64,000 nt of DNA from Novipirellula caenicola (GTDB lineage Bacteria > Planctomycetota > Planctomycetia > Pirellulales > Pirellulaceae). Made by a program: the position numbers and the translations under genes. Below the pieces are notes generated by a model. It had not been told where the DNA came from. It made no database searches and saw only the letters and a program-made list of their open reading frames with translations. Location: assembly GCF_039545035.1 (NCBI RefSeq), contig NZ_BAABRO010000013.1:124001-188000 (forward strand). The letters are read 5' to 3'. This document shows, in pieces, positions 17,058-27,464 of this stretch (the stretch's first letter is position 1; every line of letters begins with the position of its first letter).

Positions 17058-20000
17058 ATGACGACGAAGGAAATCACAGTCAAAGGTGCTCGAGAGCATA
17101 ATCTTCGCGATGTAAATCTGAGCCTGCCGCGAGGCCAATTGATCTGTTTTTCAGGTGTTTCGGGAAGCGGAAAGTCTTCGCTAGCATTTGACACGCTCTA
17201 CGCCGAGGGTCAACGGCGGTACGTCGAGAGTCTGAGCAATTACGCTCGGCAATTTATGGGCCAAATGCCCAAGCCCGATGTCGATTTTGTCGGCGGGCTA
17301 AGTCCATCGATTTCGATCAGCCAAAAATCGACCGGAAATAATCCGCGAAGTACCGTCGGCACGATCACCGAAATCTACGATTTTCTGCGAGTCTTGTTTG
17401 CCCGGGTCGGCACCGGACATTGCCCCAAGTGCCAATGCGAAATCACGGCCCAGTCGCGTGACGCGATCGTTTCGCGGATTTTGTCACTGCCTGGCGAAGC
17501 AACGTTGTGGGTGATGGCGCCGCTGATCCGCGGGCAAAAAGGGGAGTTCCGCGATCTGTTCGAGGACCTGCGCAAGCATGGGTTCTCGCTCGCCCGCGTC
17601 GATGGCGAGACGATCCGGCTGAGCGATCCACCGCATCTCGATCGCCAACACCGCCACGATGTCGAAGTCGTAGTCGACCGCATTGATCCCGATTCACGCG
17701 ATCGCGGCCGGATCACCGAAGCGATCGAAACCGGATTGAAGCTGGGGGAATCCAGTGTGGTCGTTTCGCTGTCCGAAGCGAATGATCGCGACGCCGGCAA
17801 ACCGTCCGATGACCTGCTTTACTCGTCGCGTTACTCATGCGGTTCGTGTGGCCAAAGCTTCAAACCGCCCACGCCGCAACTGTTCAGTTTCAACAGCCCT
17901 CAAGGCATGTGCGAAGCCTGTGACGGGCTGGGCCGGTTGTACACGTTTGTGCCTGAGTTGTTGGTCCCCGACCCAACCAAATCGGTTCGCAAGGGAGCGA
18001 TCGAACTGCTCGGATCTTGGAGCGATATGGGGCGATACCGCCGTCACGTCTATCAAGGCGTTGCCAAGGCGATGGACGAGATGCTCGAGCTAAAAGACGG
18101 CACGATGCTCGAAGGACCGTGGCAAGATTTGCCGGAACAAGCCAAGCACGTTTGGTTGTGGGGCAGCGACGATTCGCTTGAGTTCACTTGGAAAGGCAAT
18201 AGCCGCGCCAAGACGTACTCGGATTCATTCGACGGTTTCATCCCCGAACTACTGGCTCGTTACCGTACGAACAAGAACAAGATGCAACAGCGTCAGTTCG
18301 AAAAGTACATGAACACGATCGAGTGCGTCGATTGCCATTCACAGCGGCTGAATCCGCAAGCCTGTGCGGTCACGCTGACCACAAAAAGCCAAAAACACAT
18401 TGCAGCGGCCGGTACGGACAAAGCCTCGCTTCCTACGCTGTGTGAATTACCAATCGATGAATTGATCGAGTTTTTCAGCGACATCCAGCTCAGCGACACT
18501 GATGCAACCATTGCATCAGAAGCACTCAAAGAGATCCGTACGCGGCTAGGGTTTCTGTTGGGCGTCGGACTCGACTACCTCACCCTCGGACGCACCGCGC
18601 CGACGCTTTCCGGAGGCGAATCGCAGCGAATTCGCTTGGCGGGTCAAATCGGCAGTGGGCTGGTTGGCGTGCTGTATATCTTGGACGAGCCCTCGATCGG
18701 ATTGCATCCTCGTGATAACGACCGTTTGATCGAAACGCTGGTCCGACTGCGTGATCGCGGCAACACGTTGATCGTGGTCGAGCACGATGAAGACACGATG
18801 CGGGCCTCGGACATGGTCGTCGACTTTGGGCCGGGCCCCGGGGTCAAAGGTGGACGCGTTGTCGCGGCCGGCGACGCGGAAACCGTTTCCAACACGGCCA
18901 AAAGCGTGACGGGACAATTTTTGTCGGGCAAACGCAGCATCAATCCGCCGCAAACGCTGCGTCCCATCGACCCGAATTTGCAGTTGACCGTCAAAGGAGC
19001 TCGCTTTCACAACCTTCGCGACATCGATGTCTCGATCCCGCTGGCGACGGTCACCTGTGTCACCGGGGTCTCCGGCAGTGGCAAGAGTTCGCTGATCGGC
19101 GGGATCGTGGAACCGGCATTGCGAGTCGCACTGAACGGGGCGGAATGTGAAAGTGGCGAACATGATACGATCGAAGGACTCGAGCATCTCGACAAAACCA
19201 TCGCGATCGATCAATCGCCGATCGGACGTACGCCACGTAGCAACCCGGCGACGTACGTCAAAGTCTTTGACGAAATTCGCAATCTGTATGCCAAATTGCC
19301 TGAAGCGAAAACTCGCGGTTACACCGCCAGCCGGTTCAGTTTCAATGTCGATGGCGGTCGCTGCGCGGGATGTGATGGCAACGGCGCGAATAAACTGGAA
19401 ATGGACTTCCTTGCCGACATCTGGGTGACCTGTCCTGTTTGCCAGGGACGCCGTTACAACCGCGAAACGTTGTCGGTGCAATTCAAAGGCAAATCAATTG
19501 CCGATGTGTTGGAGATGGACATCTCGCAATCGTTGGCGTTGTTCAAAGACATTCCCAAGATTGCCGAAAAGCTGCAAACGCTGGTCGACGTTGGATTGGA
19601 ATACCTGAAACTGGGGCAACCCTCGCCAACGCTCTCTGGTGGCGAAGCACAACGAATCAAGCTTTCGCGTGAACTCAGCAAACGGGAAACCGGACGCACG
19701 TTGTACGTGTTGGATGAACCGACAACGGGATTGCACTTTGCCGATATTGAACTGCTGTTAAAGGTCATCCACGGACTGGCCGATCGCGGCAACACGATCG
19801 TGATCGTCGAGCACAACACCGACGTGATCAAAACCGCCGACTGGGTCATCGACTTGGGTCCCGAAGGGGGCGCCGGTGGCGGAATGGTCGTGGCCGAAGG
19901 TCGTCCCGCAGACGTTGCCAAGGTCGCCGGCAGTTACACCGGTGCGGCGATTGCCAAATCGCTCGGCATGAAACCGCGAAAAACGGCAGCCAAACCGAGC

Positions 20001-23000
20001 GAAAACATCCTATCGAGCATCATCACGACGACGGCCAGTACAAACACGCATGTGTTGGTCGAAGGTGCGACCGAGCACAACTTGAAATCGGTCGACGTCG
20101 AGATTCCTCGCGACGCGATGACGGTGTTCTGTGGCCCGAGCGGTAGCGGCAAAAGCTCGTTGGCGATGGACACGATCTACGCCGAAGGACAACGGCGTTA
20201 CGTCGAGTCGCTGTCCTCGTACGCTCGACAATTCATTGGCCAAGTGCAGAAACCCAAAGTCGAACGGATCGAAGGGCTTTCGCCTGCGGTGGCACTTGAG
20301 CAAAAGAATTTGGGTCATTCGCCGCGAAGTACCGTCGGCACGGTGACCGAGATTTACGATTACTTGCGAATCTTGATGGCTCGGCTTGGGACGATGTATT
20401 GTCCCGATTGCCAGGTGCCCGTGGGCACTCAGACGCCCGACCAAATCGTCGACAAGATCATGGCACTTCCCGAGGGAACGCGGGCCATGTTGATGGCGCC
20501 AATCGAAGTGCAGTCGGGGCCGGCATCCGAAGACACCTGGCAATCCCTTCGCAGCACCGGATACCAACGGGTGCGAATCGATGGGGTGACCACATCGCTG
20601 GACACCGCCCCGATGCTCGACGCGAGACAGCGTCATGAAGTCCAAGTGGTGGTCGACCGCATCGTGGTCCAAGAATCGGATCGATCACGAATCAGTGACA
20701 GTATCGAACAAGCCTTGTCGCTCGGCATCGGAGTGTTGCAAGTCGGGTTTGCCGAAGCCGACGTCGAAGAAAAGTTGTGGAAAGTGGTCACGCATAGCCA
20801 ACACTTGGTGTGTGGCGATTGCGGGCGTTCATTCAACAATTTGACGCCGCACCATTTCTCGTTCAACTCAGCGGTCGGCTGGTGTCCTCAGTGCGAAGGA
20901 CTTGGCACGCAAACGGGAACCAATCCGGCGGCGCTGATCACCTCACCCACGGCAACGCTGCTCGAGGGGGCGTCGCTGCTGTGGCCGTCGGTCGACCAAT
21001 CGGTGTCCCGGTGGATGATGCGTGCGTTTTCTCGTCAAACGCGAATTCCAATGGACGTGCCGTTTGACAATCTCACCGTCAGCCAACGCCGGATCTTGTT
21101 CCATGGGACTGGCGAACGTTGGATCGAAGTGCGTGAAAGCGATCGCGAAGCGGCTGCGAAAACGGCCTCGAAGCAAGACGTCGTGGTGTTCCGATACCAA
21201 TTCAAAGGCTTTTATCCCGCGCTTGCCGAAGCGGCGCGTTTGACACCAGGACTACGAGGCAAGTTGGAACAATTTGTCGACGAAATCGATTGCAGTGCGT
21301 GCGATGGATCTCGGTTGCAAGAAGACGCCGCAGCGGTACGTTGGCGGGGACACACGATTGCCGATATTGTCCACATGCCACTGGTTCGCCTCGCCGAACA
21401 AATCGCAACTTGGAAATTGGACAAACGAGAACGCAAAATCGCCGGCGAATTGGTGCGTGAGATCACCTCGCGAATCCATTTCCTGCTGGACGTCGGGCTC
21501 GATTACTTGACGCTGCACCGAGGCGCCGCAACGCTCTCGGGCGGCGAAGCGCAGCGGATTCGCTTGGCAGCTCAATTGGGCAGCGGTCTGTGTGGCGTGT
21601 TGTATGTGCTGGACGAACCGACGATCGGGCTGCATCCACGCGATAACCAACGACTGATCGGGGCACTGCATCGATTGCGTGATCTTGGCAACACGCTGTT
21701 GGTGGTCGAGCATGACCATGACGTGATTGCCAGCAGCGATTACTTGGCGGACTTTGGCCCCCGCGCAGGCCGCTATGGCGGACGCATCGTTGCTCGCGGC
21801 GAACCAACCAAGGTGCTGCCGGTCGATCAATCGGTCACCGCCGGTTACATCAACGGCACCAAATCGATCGCGGTCCCAGCGAACCGCCGTCCCACCTTTG
21901 GTCCGAATGGCTCGGCGTACGTGCAAGTGTTAAAGATCACCGGAGCCAGAGAGAACAATCTCAGCGGCGTGGATGTGCAGCTTCCGCTAGGCGTGCTCAC
22001 CGCGATTACCGGTCCGAGCGGCAGCGGCAAAAGTTCGTTGATCGAAGGCGTCCTGTACCCCGCATTGGCTCGACGACTGCATCGCGCTCGCGTTCGTCCC
22101 GGTCGCTATGAAAAACTCGAAGGCGTTCGCTTTATCGACAAAGTGATCCAGGTTGACCAGTCGCCGCTGGGCAATAGTCCGACCAGTAACCCGGCAACCT
22201 ACACTGGCGTGTTTGACTTGATTCGCCAAGTCTTTGCCGAGCTTCCCGAAGCCATCGAGCGACGTTTCACTGCGCGGACATTTAGTTTCAACGTGGCTGG
22301 CGGTCGCTGTGACACGTGTGAAGGCAGCGGTCAATTGAAGATCGAAATGCACTTTTTACCCGATGTCTGGGTGCCTTGCGAGGAATGCGATTCACGCCGT
22401 TACCATCCGGATGTACTGGAGGTCAAATACCACGGCGCCTCGATCGCCGACGTGCTAGAGATGCAGTGCGGCGAAGCGCTCGAATTGTTCGCCGAACATG
22501 ACAAGATCTCGCGGATCCTGCAGACCATTTGTGACGTCGGACTCGAATATGTCACACTCGGTCAATCGGCACCGACCCTCTCAGGCGGTGAAGCGCAACG
22601 TGTTAAATTGGCGGCAGAACTCGCACGCCCGATGACCGGGCGAACGCTGTATATCCTGGACGAACCGACAACCGGTTTGCACTTTGACGACATTGAAAAG
22701 TTGTTGGGGGTACTGCAGCGATTGGTCGAAATGGGTAACACCGTCGTCGTGATCGAGCACAACCTGGATGTAATCAAATGCGCCGACTGGATTATCGACA
22801 TGGGGCCGGGCGCGGGAGTCGAAGGGGGCCAGATCGTTTTCGAAGGAACGCCCGAAGCGTTAGCGGCTACTTGCACGAACAAAAAACGAGGCGCCGTCGT
22901 CTCGTCGACCGCTCCGTTTTTGGCCGAGGTCTTGGGGCACAAAGTGCCCGCCAGTGCGAAACGAAAAGCGTTGCCGAAGGCGACGAAAAAAACAGCCACG

Positions 23001-23537
23001 AAGAAGAAAGCGACGGCGAAGAAAAAATCCAGCAAACCAGCTGCGGAAAAATCGGCGACCAATGGCGAGGTCGAGCGAGACGAGGTGAGTGCGACGGAGA
23101 CCAACGACAGTGTTCATCCGTGGAAGGTGCTCGGACGCCGCTGGCACTCGTTGGGCAAAGGATTCCCGGCCGACACCGAACCTGAGTGGCCAATCGAGTT
23201 GGCCGACATGATCTTAAAGTTGCTCGAGAATGTCGCCGGTGATAATTCACTGCGATTTGACGCTCCCGATCGAGTCGTCGTGCGTCCGCAGGGCCAGCAA
23301 AGAAATTGGGCCGAGGTCGAGACCAAGGCTCCCGAATCACTCAAGGTCACGCTGGCGGGCCCCCACGAAGCGGTCGACATGGATCAGCTCAGCGCACTTG
23401 GGTTCAACGGTGCCGTACAGCCGGCGGCAACCGAACAAGCCGAAGTGACGTTGCGGTTGACGGAACTAAAACACGCCAGGAGCCGGAAGCTGAAAACGTT
23501 CTTAAAACAGCACCTACAGCGAACCATCAAAACCTAG
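17058..23537 (+). CDS. uvrA: Double-length UvrA excinuclease ATPase
   Basis: A single 2159-aa frame that equals two UvrA proteins (each about 940 aa) plus an extension. UvrA is the damage-sensing ABC-type ATPase of nucleotide excision repair. Four Walker A motifs ([10 protein letters not shown]) lie near residues 34, 675, 1027 and 1653, and four LSGGE signatures (near 515, 855, 1492 and 1838), each followed by LY(I/V)LDEP(S/T). The two N-terminal ATPases end in IGLHPRDN and the two C-terminal ones in TGLHF. Zinc-binding CxxC pairs occur in both halves ('CPKCQCE', 'CGSCGQSF', 'CAGCDGNG...CPVCQGRR' and equivalents). After residue about 1950 come a Lys/Ala-rich linker and a C-terminal domain of about 130 aa with '[16 protein letters not shown]'. 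Fused UvrA is also known in Chlamydia. Confidence 0.96.
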   Translation: MTTKEITVKGAREHNLRDVNLSLPRGQLICFSGVSGSGKSSLAFDTLYAEGQRRYVESLSNYARQFMGQMPKPDVDFVGGLSPSISISQKSTGNNPRSTVGTITEIYDFLRVLFARVGTGHCPKCQCEITAQSRDAIVSRILSLPGEATLWVMAPLIRGQKGEFRDLFEDLRKHGFSLARVDGETIRLSDPPHLDRQHRHDVEVVVDRIDPDSRDRGRITEAIETGLKLGESSVVVSLSEANDRDAGKPSDDLLYSSRYSCGSCGQSFKPPTPQLFSFNSPQGMCEACDGLGRLYTFVPELLVPDPTKSVRKGAIELLGSWSDMGRYRRHVYQGVAKAMDEMLELKDGTMLEGPWQDLPEQAKHVWLWGSDDSLEFTWKGNSRAKTYSDSFDGFIPELLARYRTNKNKMQQRQFEKYMNTIECVDCHSQRLNPQACAVTLTTKSQKHIAAAGTDKASLPTLCELPIDELIEFFSDIQLSDTDATIASEALKEIRTRLGFLLGVGLDYLTLGRTAPTLSGGESQRIRLAGQIGSGLVGVLYILDEPSIGLHPRDNDRLIETLVRLRDRGNTLIVVEHDEDTMRASDMVVDFGPGPGVKGGRVVAAGDAETVSNTAKSVTGQFLSGKRSINPPQTLRPIDPNLQLTVKGARFHNLRDIDVSIPLATVTCVTGVSGSGKSSLIGGIVEPALRVALNGAECESGEHDTIEGLEHLDKTIAIDQSPIGRTPRSNPATYVKVFDEIRNLYAKLPEAKTRGYTASRFSFNVDGGRCAGCDGNGANKLEMDFLADIWVTCPVCQGRRYNRETLSVQFKGKSIADVLEMDISQSLALFKDIPKIAEKLQTLVDVGLEYLKLGQPSPTLSGGEAQRIKLSRELSKRETGRTLYVLDEPTTGLHFADIELLLKVIHGLADRGNTIVIVEHNTDVIKTADWVIDLGPEGGAGGGMVVAEGRPADVAKVAGSYTGAAIAKSLGMKPRKTAAKPSENILSSIITTTASTNTHVLVEGATEHNLKSVDVEIPRDAMTVFCGPSGSGKSSLAMDTIYAEGQRRYVESLSSYARQFIGQVQKPKVERIEGLSPAVALEQKNLGHSPRSTVGTVTEIYDYLRILMARLGTMYCPDCQVPVGTQTPDQIVDKIMALPEGTRAMLMAPIEVQSGPASEDTWQSLRSTGYQRVRIDGVTTSLDTAPMLDARQRHEVQVVVDRIVVQESDRSRISDSIEQALSLGIGVLQVGFAEADVEEKLWKVVTHSQHLVCGDCGRSFNNLTPHHFSFNSAVGWCPQCEGLGTQTGTNPAALITSPTATLLEGASLLWPSVDQSVSRWMMRAFSRQTRIPMDVPFDNLTVSQRRILFHGTGERWIEVRESDREAAAKTASKQDVVVFRYQFKGFYPALAEAARLTPGLRGKLEQFVDEIDCSACDGSRLQEDAAAVRWRGHTIADIVHMPLVRLAEQIATWKLDKRERKIAGELVREITSRIHFLLDVGLDYLTLHRGAATLSGGEAQRIRLAAQLGSGLCGVLYVLDEPTIGLHPRDNQRLIGALHRLRDLGNTLLVVEHDHDVIASSDYLADFGPRAGRYGGRIVARGEPTKVLPVDQSVTAGYINGTKSIAVPANRRPTFGPNGSAYVQVLKITGARENNLSGVDVQLPLGVLTAITGPSGSGKSSLIEGVLYPALARRLHRARVRPGRYEKLEGVRFIDKVIQVDQSPLGNSPTSNPATYTGVFDLIRQVFAELPEAIERRFTARTFSFNVAGGRCDTCEGSGQLKIEMHFLPDVWVPCEECDSRRYHPDVLEVKYHGASIADVLEMQCGEALELFAEHDKISRILQTICDVGLEYVTLGQSAPTLSGGEAQRVKLAAELARPMTGRTLYILDEPTTGLHFDDIEKLLGVLQRLVEMGNTVVVIEHNLDVIKCADWIIDMGPGAGVEGGQIVFEGTPEALAATCTNKKRGAVVSSTAPFLAEVLGHKVPASAKRKALPKATKKTATKKKATAKKKSSKPAAEKSATNGEVERDEVSATETNDSVHPWKVLGRRWHSLGKGFPADTEPEWPIELADMILKLLENVAGDNSLRFDAPDRVVVRPQGQQRNWAEVETKAPESLKVTLAGPHEAVDMDQLSALGFNGAVQPAATEQAEVTLRLTELKHARSRKLKTFLKQHLQRTIKT

Positions 23538-23827
23538 AGTTGCGTAGTAGGGCCTACCGCAATTCGAGTTGCGGTGGAATACGAGAGCTGCGTCCACTCT
23601 TGATCTTTGACCATTAAATCCAAGCACGATCTGGCAGGCGAGTTGTATTGAAGGTCAAGTAACGGCGCGTCTCAGCCTGATTCATTTCAGAACGTCCAGG
23701 CTTTGCCTGCTTCTTAATCGTACTCTTAATCCTAATCTTCTCCGACGGTCTTCCAGTCAAAAGGAGCGAGAGCAGGCGGGACTAAGCCTACGAATTACTT
23801 GCCCAAGGACCAGAGCACCGGCGTCAG

Positions 23828-24032
23828 CCATTGTCGCTCGGCTTTCCAAGCCGATAGCGTTCATTGATTCGCAGCAAATAGCTTCATCAATAATCGCTCC
23901 ATAACCACTTGAGAATTAACAGGTGTGCCCGGCGACCGGTCGTTGACCGTGCAAGAGTGTAGTCAGCGACGAGCAATTTCTGACAGACGAATGTTGGAAC
24001 AGACGAATGAACTCAGAGGAACAATTCGCCTG
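23828..24032 (+). repeat. 205-bp direct repeat, copy 1
   Basis: About 80% identical to 24210-24412. Both copies start with CATTGTCGCTCGGCTTTCC followed by AAGCCGAT, where CGGCTT-TCC-AAGCCG is a small hairpin, and share CGGCGACCGGTCGTTGACCG. The copies are offset by 382 bp. Noncoding in all frames as far as I can see. Confidence 0.75.
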
Positions 24033-24209
24033 CCCTTGTCCTCACCCCGCCATCTCAGTCGCGATCGCGACGAAAGCACCTAGCTGCGGGCGTTAGCCCG
24101 CAGTAACGTCCCCCTGCCCTGATCCCAAGTCGCGATAGCGACGGCAGCAGCGAGCATGACTTGCTGGCGTCGCTATCGCAACCAAGAATCAAAACAAGAT
24201 TTGAACAGC

Positions 24210-24412
24210 CCATTGTCGCTCGGCTTTCCAAGCCGATTGCGGTCCTTCACTCGCAGCAAATAGCTTCATCAATACTCGCTCCTTAACGTCTTGGAAACCA
24301 ACAGGTGTGATCGGCGACCGGTCGTTGACCGTGCGCGAGTGCAGGCAGCAACGAGCAATTTTTGCCAGGCGAATATGAACAGACGGATAAATTCAGATTG
24401 ACGATTCGTCTG
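24210..24412 (+). repeat. 205-bp direct repeat, copy 2
   Basis: The second copy of the segment at 23828-24032, same orientation, with scattered substitutions and a few single-base indels. Not similar to the attC families found downstream. Confidence 0.75.
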
Positions 24413-24532
24413 TCTTTTATTCGGCTGTGAAATCGCCTTGGATCCGTTCCTTTCAAGAGAAAGTGACCGGCCACCCCGCCAACGTTCTCCGCGACTCAGC
24501 ATTTCAAACCCGAGTACGATTCGGCAGGCGAA

Positions 24533-24784
24533 TTGTTGTCGAGCCGAGTCACAATCGCCGTGCAGAACGGAGATCGTCCGATCTATTTCACCGGCGTCAT
24601 CGCAACGATGGAGCGACCAGGATTTGTGACCCTCTCGATTCCGCCTGAGGAGCAGTGGAGCGAATCACTCCGCTGGCTCACACGAGAGCAGCAAGAGCGG
24701 TTTGCCACCGCCAGTTTTTTCAAAATGTTGCAAATGCAGATCACCGGCCGCTACCTAAAACTCCCCCGACGCCAGCCGGAGTAA
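24533..24784 (+). CDS. Small hypothetical ORF or gene remnant
   Basis: 83 codons from a TTG at 24533 to TAA at 24784. The protein-like part is 'TIAVQNGDRPIYFTGVIATME' and onward to 'WLTREQQERFATASFFKMLQMQITGRYLK'. The same frame continues upstream with sensible codons (HFKPEYDSAGELL) to about 24480 without an ATG. The piece could therefore be the 3' end of a decayed gene. No family recognised. It lies just outside the cassette array. Confidence 0.35.
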   Translation: MLSSRVTIAVQNGDRPIYFTGVIATMERPGFVTLSIPPEEQWSESLRWLTREQQERFATASFFKMLQMQITGRYLKLPRRQPE

Positions 24785-25006
24785 CCCGCCGCAACGGGGC
24801 GTTACCCAGCAAACGCTTCAGTCAAAAACGTCAATTCCGCCAGGAACGTCGCTGAGCTTTCGCATGTTTGGCGTCCCGGAATGCAAAACGCCCACGACAG
24901 ACCGAAAACTTTTGCAGCAACGAGCTGTACCCCAAGAGCAAAAAGCGATTAAAATCAGCAATCCCATTAAGTGAGGCTCCACCGTGGCGCCTCCTACCCA
25001 TAAAGT

Positions 25007-25038
25007 ACGACACGTTGTCGTACATAACCACGTTAGCC
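25007..25038 (+). repeat. Right half of a C-type attC (array start)
   Basis: Contains the hairpin GTACGACA-CGT-TGTCGTAC followed by ATAACCACGTTAGCC; the R' box GTTAGCC is at 25032-25038. The same right half occurs at 26690-26717. No matching left half was found upstream, so this is either a truncated attC or the attI-proximal end of the array. Confidence 0.5.
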
Positions 25039-25051
25039 GCCGCTAGTCGAT

Positions 25052-25474
25052 ATGAGCTGGGACGTCCTCATCATGAAAACCGATGGCAAGACCGCCATCC
25101 ACGACATGCCGAAGGATTACCAGCCGGAGCCGCTCGGTGACGCCGACGAACTGCGTCCTCAGCTTTCGCAGTTTTTCGCTGACCAAATCGACTGGTCTGA
25201 CCCTGCTTGGGGCATCTTCGGTTGCGAATATTTCTCATACGAATTCAACTTCTCGGCATCTGGCCCCGTTGAGACTTTCATGCTCCATGTTCGTGGCGGC
25301 GGCGATGCGGTCACTCCACTCGTCCAGATGTGCCGACACTTTGGTTGGATGGCGGTCGATTGCTCGTCTGGTGATTTCATCGACCTTGATTCCCCCGACG
25401 CGGAGAGTTGGTCACGATTTCAGGCATACCGTGACAAAGTTGTTGACCGCACCGGCGATTCAAGCGGCGGCTAA
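25052..25474 (+). CDS. Cassette 1: conserved hypothetical protein
   Basis: A 140-aa protein in the cassette at 25033-25669. It begins 'MSWDVLIMKTDGKTAIHDMP' and has 'WSDPAWGIFGCEYFSYEFNF', 'FMLHVRGGGDAV', 'DCSSGDFIDL' and 'FQAYRDKVVDRTG'. I recognise this as a widespread small family of unknown function (MSWD... SDPSWG... HVRGG... SSGEF... YRD), but know no activity. No signal peptide. The stop codon TAA (25472-25474) lies inside the R'' box GGCTAAC of the cassette's own attC, so the gene fills the cassette completely. Confidence 0.8.
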   Translation: MSWDVLIMKTDGKTAIHDMPKDYQPEPLGDADELRPQLSQFFADQIDWSDPAWGIFGCEYFSYEFNFSASGPVETFMLHVRGGGDAVTPLVQMCRHFGWMAVDCSSGDFIDLDSPDAESWSRFQAYRDKVVDRTGDSSGG

Positions 25475-25675
25475 CATGGTTTTTACGCTAGTCGCGGCTT
25501 CGTCATTGGAGAATCGTTTGTCGGGCAAAGTCTATCGCTTCGGTGGCGTGTTCACCGCTGCCACCCCGCGATCACCTTCGCCTTTTGGCAACGGGCGATC
25601 GCATTGGTACAATCTCTCGTAACTCAGAGTCAACCGCTTCGTTCAGGGCGGTGTCGTAAAAACCTTCCGTTAGCC
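25469..25675 (+). repeat. attC site, type A long
   Basis: R'' GGCTAAC (25469) and R' GTTAGCC (25669), 207 bp. Left arm GGTTTTTACG pairs with right arm CGTAAAAACC. Internal promoter-like pair TTGGCA (25585-25590), 17-bp spacer, TACAAT (25608-25613) preceded by TGG. Confidence 0.88.
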
Positions 25676-25686
25676 GCTCCGAGATC

Positions 25687-26061
25687 ATGTCGATTCACGC
25701 GTTGTCTCTGCATCCGGCTGCCCCCGACTTCTCTCCGCCACCCGATTTTGCAGACCAACTGCGCATTCTCAACTTTCTCGGTGACGAATTCGACTACTTC
25801 GGCGATATCCGTTTTCGTCCCGGCGCTTCGTTCTTTGACCTGATCCGTTTTAACCGCACGCACGACGTCATCGAACTCAAAACGACTGACGACGGTCTTA
25901 CTGAACTGCCGCCACAAGACAGCAGAAACTTTGTGCAAATCGAGCTTTCTTCGTCACATGAAACGGGCTTGACGTGCGGTTGCAACATCCGCGATCCGCT
26001 GTGTCCCGTCTGTGCAATTCCGCTCGGGGATTGGGGCGATCTGATTGGCGTTCGGCACTGA
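25687..26061 (+). CDS. Cassette 2, first ORF: hypothetical protein
   Basis: 124 aa from the ATG at 25687, 17 bases into the cassette that starts at 25670. It begins MSIHALSLHPAAPDFS and contains 'LNFLGDEFDYFGDIRFRPG' and a Cys cluster 'LTCGCNIRDPLCPVCAIPLGDW' near the C-terminus that could bind a metal. No family recognised. The stop overlaps the start of the next frame (TGATG at 26059-26063), so the two frames may be translationally coupled. Confidence 0.6.
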   Translation: MSIHALSLHPAAPDFSPPPDFADQLRILNFLGDEFDYFGDIRFRPGASFFDLIRFNRTHDVIELKTTDDGLTELPPQDSRNFVQIELSSSHETGLTCGCNIRDPLCPVCAIPLGDWGDLIGVRH

Positions 26062-26243
26062 TGGCCAAATTCACAACCCATGCTAATTTACGTGACGCCT
26101 TGCTCGACACCGGAGACGAAGAGCTCATCGAGAACGCGCCTACCGATTACTTTTGGGGCTGCGGTCAACTCGGTGGTGGGCAAAGCATGCTTGGTAAGCT
26201 CCTGATGGAGACCCGGAAAGCGTTGCGTGATGGTGGACAATAA
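26061..26243 (+). CDS. Cassette 2, second ORF: C-terminal half of a NADAR/YbiA-like domain
   Basis: 60 aa: 'MAKFTTHANLRDALLDTGD', then 'EELIENAPTDYFWGCGQLGG', 'GQSMLGKLLMETRKALRDGG'. This matches the C-terminal half of NADAR (YbiA-like) proteins, in which LL.TG...L.E.SP.D.FWG.G......N.LG..LM..R is conserved. Full NADAR proteins are about 150-180 aa and need the N-terminal half for N-glycosidase activity. That half is not found in frame or in the preceding ORF, so this is either a domain fragment or a 5'-truncated gene. ATG overlaps the previous stop. Confidence 0.6.
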   Translation: MAKFTTHANLRDALLDTGDEELIENAPTDYFWGCGQLGGGQSMLGKLLMETRKALRDGGQ

Positions 26244-26258
26244 TCCGCTGCAATCGGC

Positions 26259-26717
26259 GTCTAACGACTTAGAGGTTGAGGGCAGCGAGGGACGAGCCTG
26301 ATCCCCAACCCAGGTTCAACGCGAGCCGGTTCGTGGCGAGAGGCGGCGGGATCGTTAAAGCGACGTCGTTTGTCACTACCGAACGCTAGTGGGGAGTGCA
26401 ACTCGATGCATCGCAGTGCCCGGGATGAAATGCTGCAACCAGAGGAATACAGGAAAATGGGTGACAGAAAAATGAAGATGCTGCACCGTGGGGCTGACCA
26501 TTTTCCTGTCCTTCATCTTCCTGTAAATCCACCTTTGCTTGATTGATCGATGAAGCGATGCATCCCTAAGCCAATTCCGACATACTGAACTGTTTAGCCC
26601 CCCACAGTACATTGCCAGCAACATTGGAATAGAATCGGGGCAATTAGAAGCGAGACTCCAGCGTGGAGTCACCTCTCCAAAAAGTACGACATCGAGTCGT
26701 ACATAACTCCGTTAGAC
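26259..26717 (+). repeat. attC site, type C composite (459 bp)
   Basis: R'' GTCTAAC (26259-26265) and R' GTTAGAC (26711-26717) are exact reverse complements. The right end has GTACGACATCGAGTCGTAC as at 25007. The interior (26270-26640) is about 90% identical to 36740-37105. It contains a palindromic module (26441-26527) with ACAGGAAAATG on the left and CATTTTCCTGT on the right. It is three times the length of the other attC sites and could be an attC invaded by a palindromic repeat. Confidence 0.6.
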
Positions 26718-26727
26718 GACCTAGACC

Positions 26728-27309
26728 ATGCCATTGGTTGCCGAATTCGTTGATCCGGACATTTTCACCGTAGCGGGCGTTTTCTCCGTCGCCGAGTGTT
26801 CCGCGTTGATCGATCGCGCAGAGTCCATCGGTTTTGATGCCGCATCTGTGCGCACACACTCCGGCCCGAAAATGATGACCAACATTCGCAACAACGATCG
26901 TGTCAACCTCGATGATCCCGAACTCGCCGCTATGATGTGGGCTCGTATTTCGCACGTCTTACCGTCGCTCCACGATCAGCACGCGGTCGGCGTTGACTCC
27001 CACCTACGTTTCTACCGATACGAACCCGGCCAGGAATTCAAACGCCACAAAGATGGTTCCGTGACCAACGACGATGGCCACGTCAGCAAACTATCCTACC
27101 TGATCTACCTCAATGGTGACTTTGACGGCGGCTCAACCACGTTTCGCGACTATGACGGCAGGGGGGACTCACGGCGTAAAATCGAACATGTCATCACGCT
27201 TGTCACTGGTTCCGCATTGCTCTTCCGTCACGAACGCTGACACGAAGGTTCTGCACTAATCTCAGGCCGCAAATATGTCCTTCGATCTGACATTTTCTAC
27301 CGGGCGTAG
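26728..27309 (+). pseudogene. Cassette 3: 2OG-Fe(II) dioxygenase, interrupted by a stop
   Basis: The frame from the ATG at 26728 gives 170 aa of a prolyl-4-hydroxylase-like 2-oxoglutarate/Fe(II) oxygenase: 'VFSVAECSALIDRAESIGF', 'NNDRVNLDDPELAAMMWARI', 'HLRFYRYEPGQEFKRHKDG' (the HxD iron ligands) and 'LSYLIYLNGDFDGGSTTF'. TGA at 27238-27240 follows 'LLFRHER'. Immediately beyond, in the same frame, the sequence continues 'HEGSALISGRKYVLRSDIFY' to TAG at 27307-27309. This holds the distal iron-ligand His and the 2OG-binding basic residue. Homologues usually read H...WHEG, so TGG to TGA is a likely change. The protein as terminated should be inactive unless the stop is read through. Confidence 0.8.
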
Positions 27310-27312
27310 GTC

Positions 27313-27452
27313 GGCCAACATGGTTTTTACGCTGACGCCCTTCGGAAACACCCTGGCTCTTTGGCAACGGACCATGCCCTTGGTATAATTTCTTACAGTT
27401 CAGCCATCGTCTGCTTCGTTCAGGGCGGTGTCGTAAAAACCTTCCGTTAGCG
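27313..27452 (+). repeat. attC site, type A short
   Basis: R'' GGCCAAC (27313), R' GTTAGCG (27446), 140 bp. Promoter-like pair TTGGCA (27361-27366), 17 bp, TATAAT (27384-27389, full consensus). Confidence 0.9.
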
Positions 27453-27464
27453 GACACTAGCATA

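Larger units (their letters stand above)
23538..24532. other. Long intergenic region with repeats, no gene
   Basis: Nearly 1 kb between uvrA and the cassette array. It contains a duplicated 205-bp segment (listed separately), the palindrome GCTGCGGGCGTTAGCCCGCAG around 24080-24100, and GTCGCGATAGCGAC/GTCGCTATCGC inverted sequences around 24128-24182. The phrase GGCAGGCGA(G/A)TTGT occurs at 23632 and again at 24522, which suggests older duplications. No credible coding frame, no integrase gene and no clear attI-like site was seen. Confidence 0.6.

Noticed and set aside
23538-25031. An integron integrase gene or attI upstream of the array
   Set aside because: No frame of suitable length or with tyrosine-recombinase motifs exists on either strand here or at the distal end.
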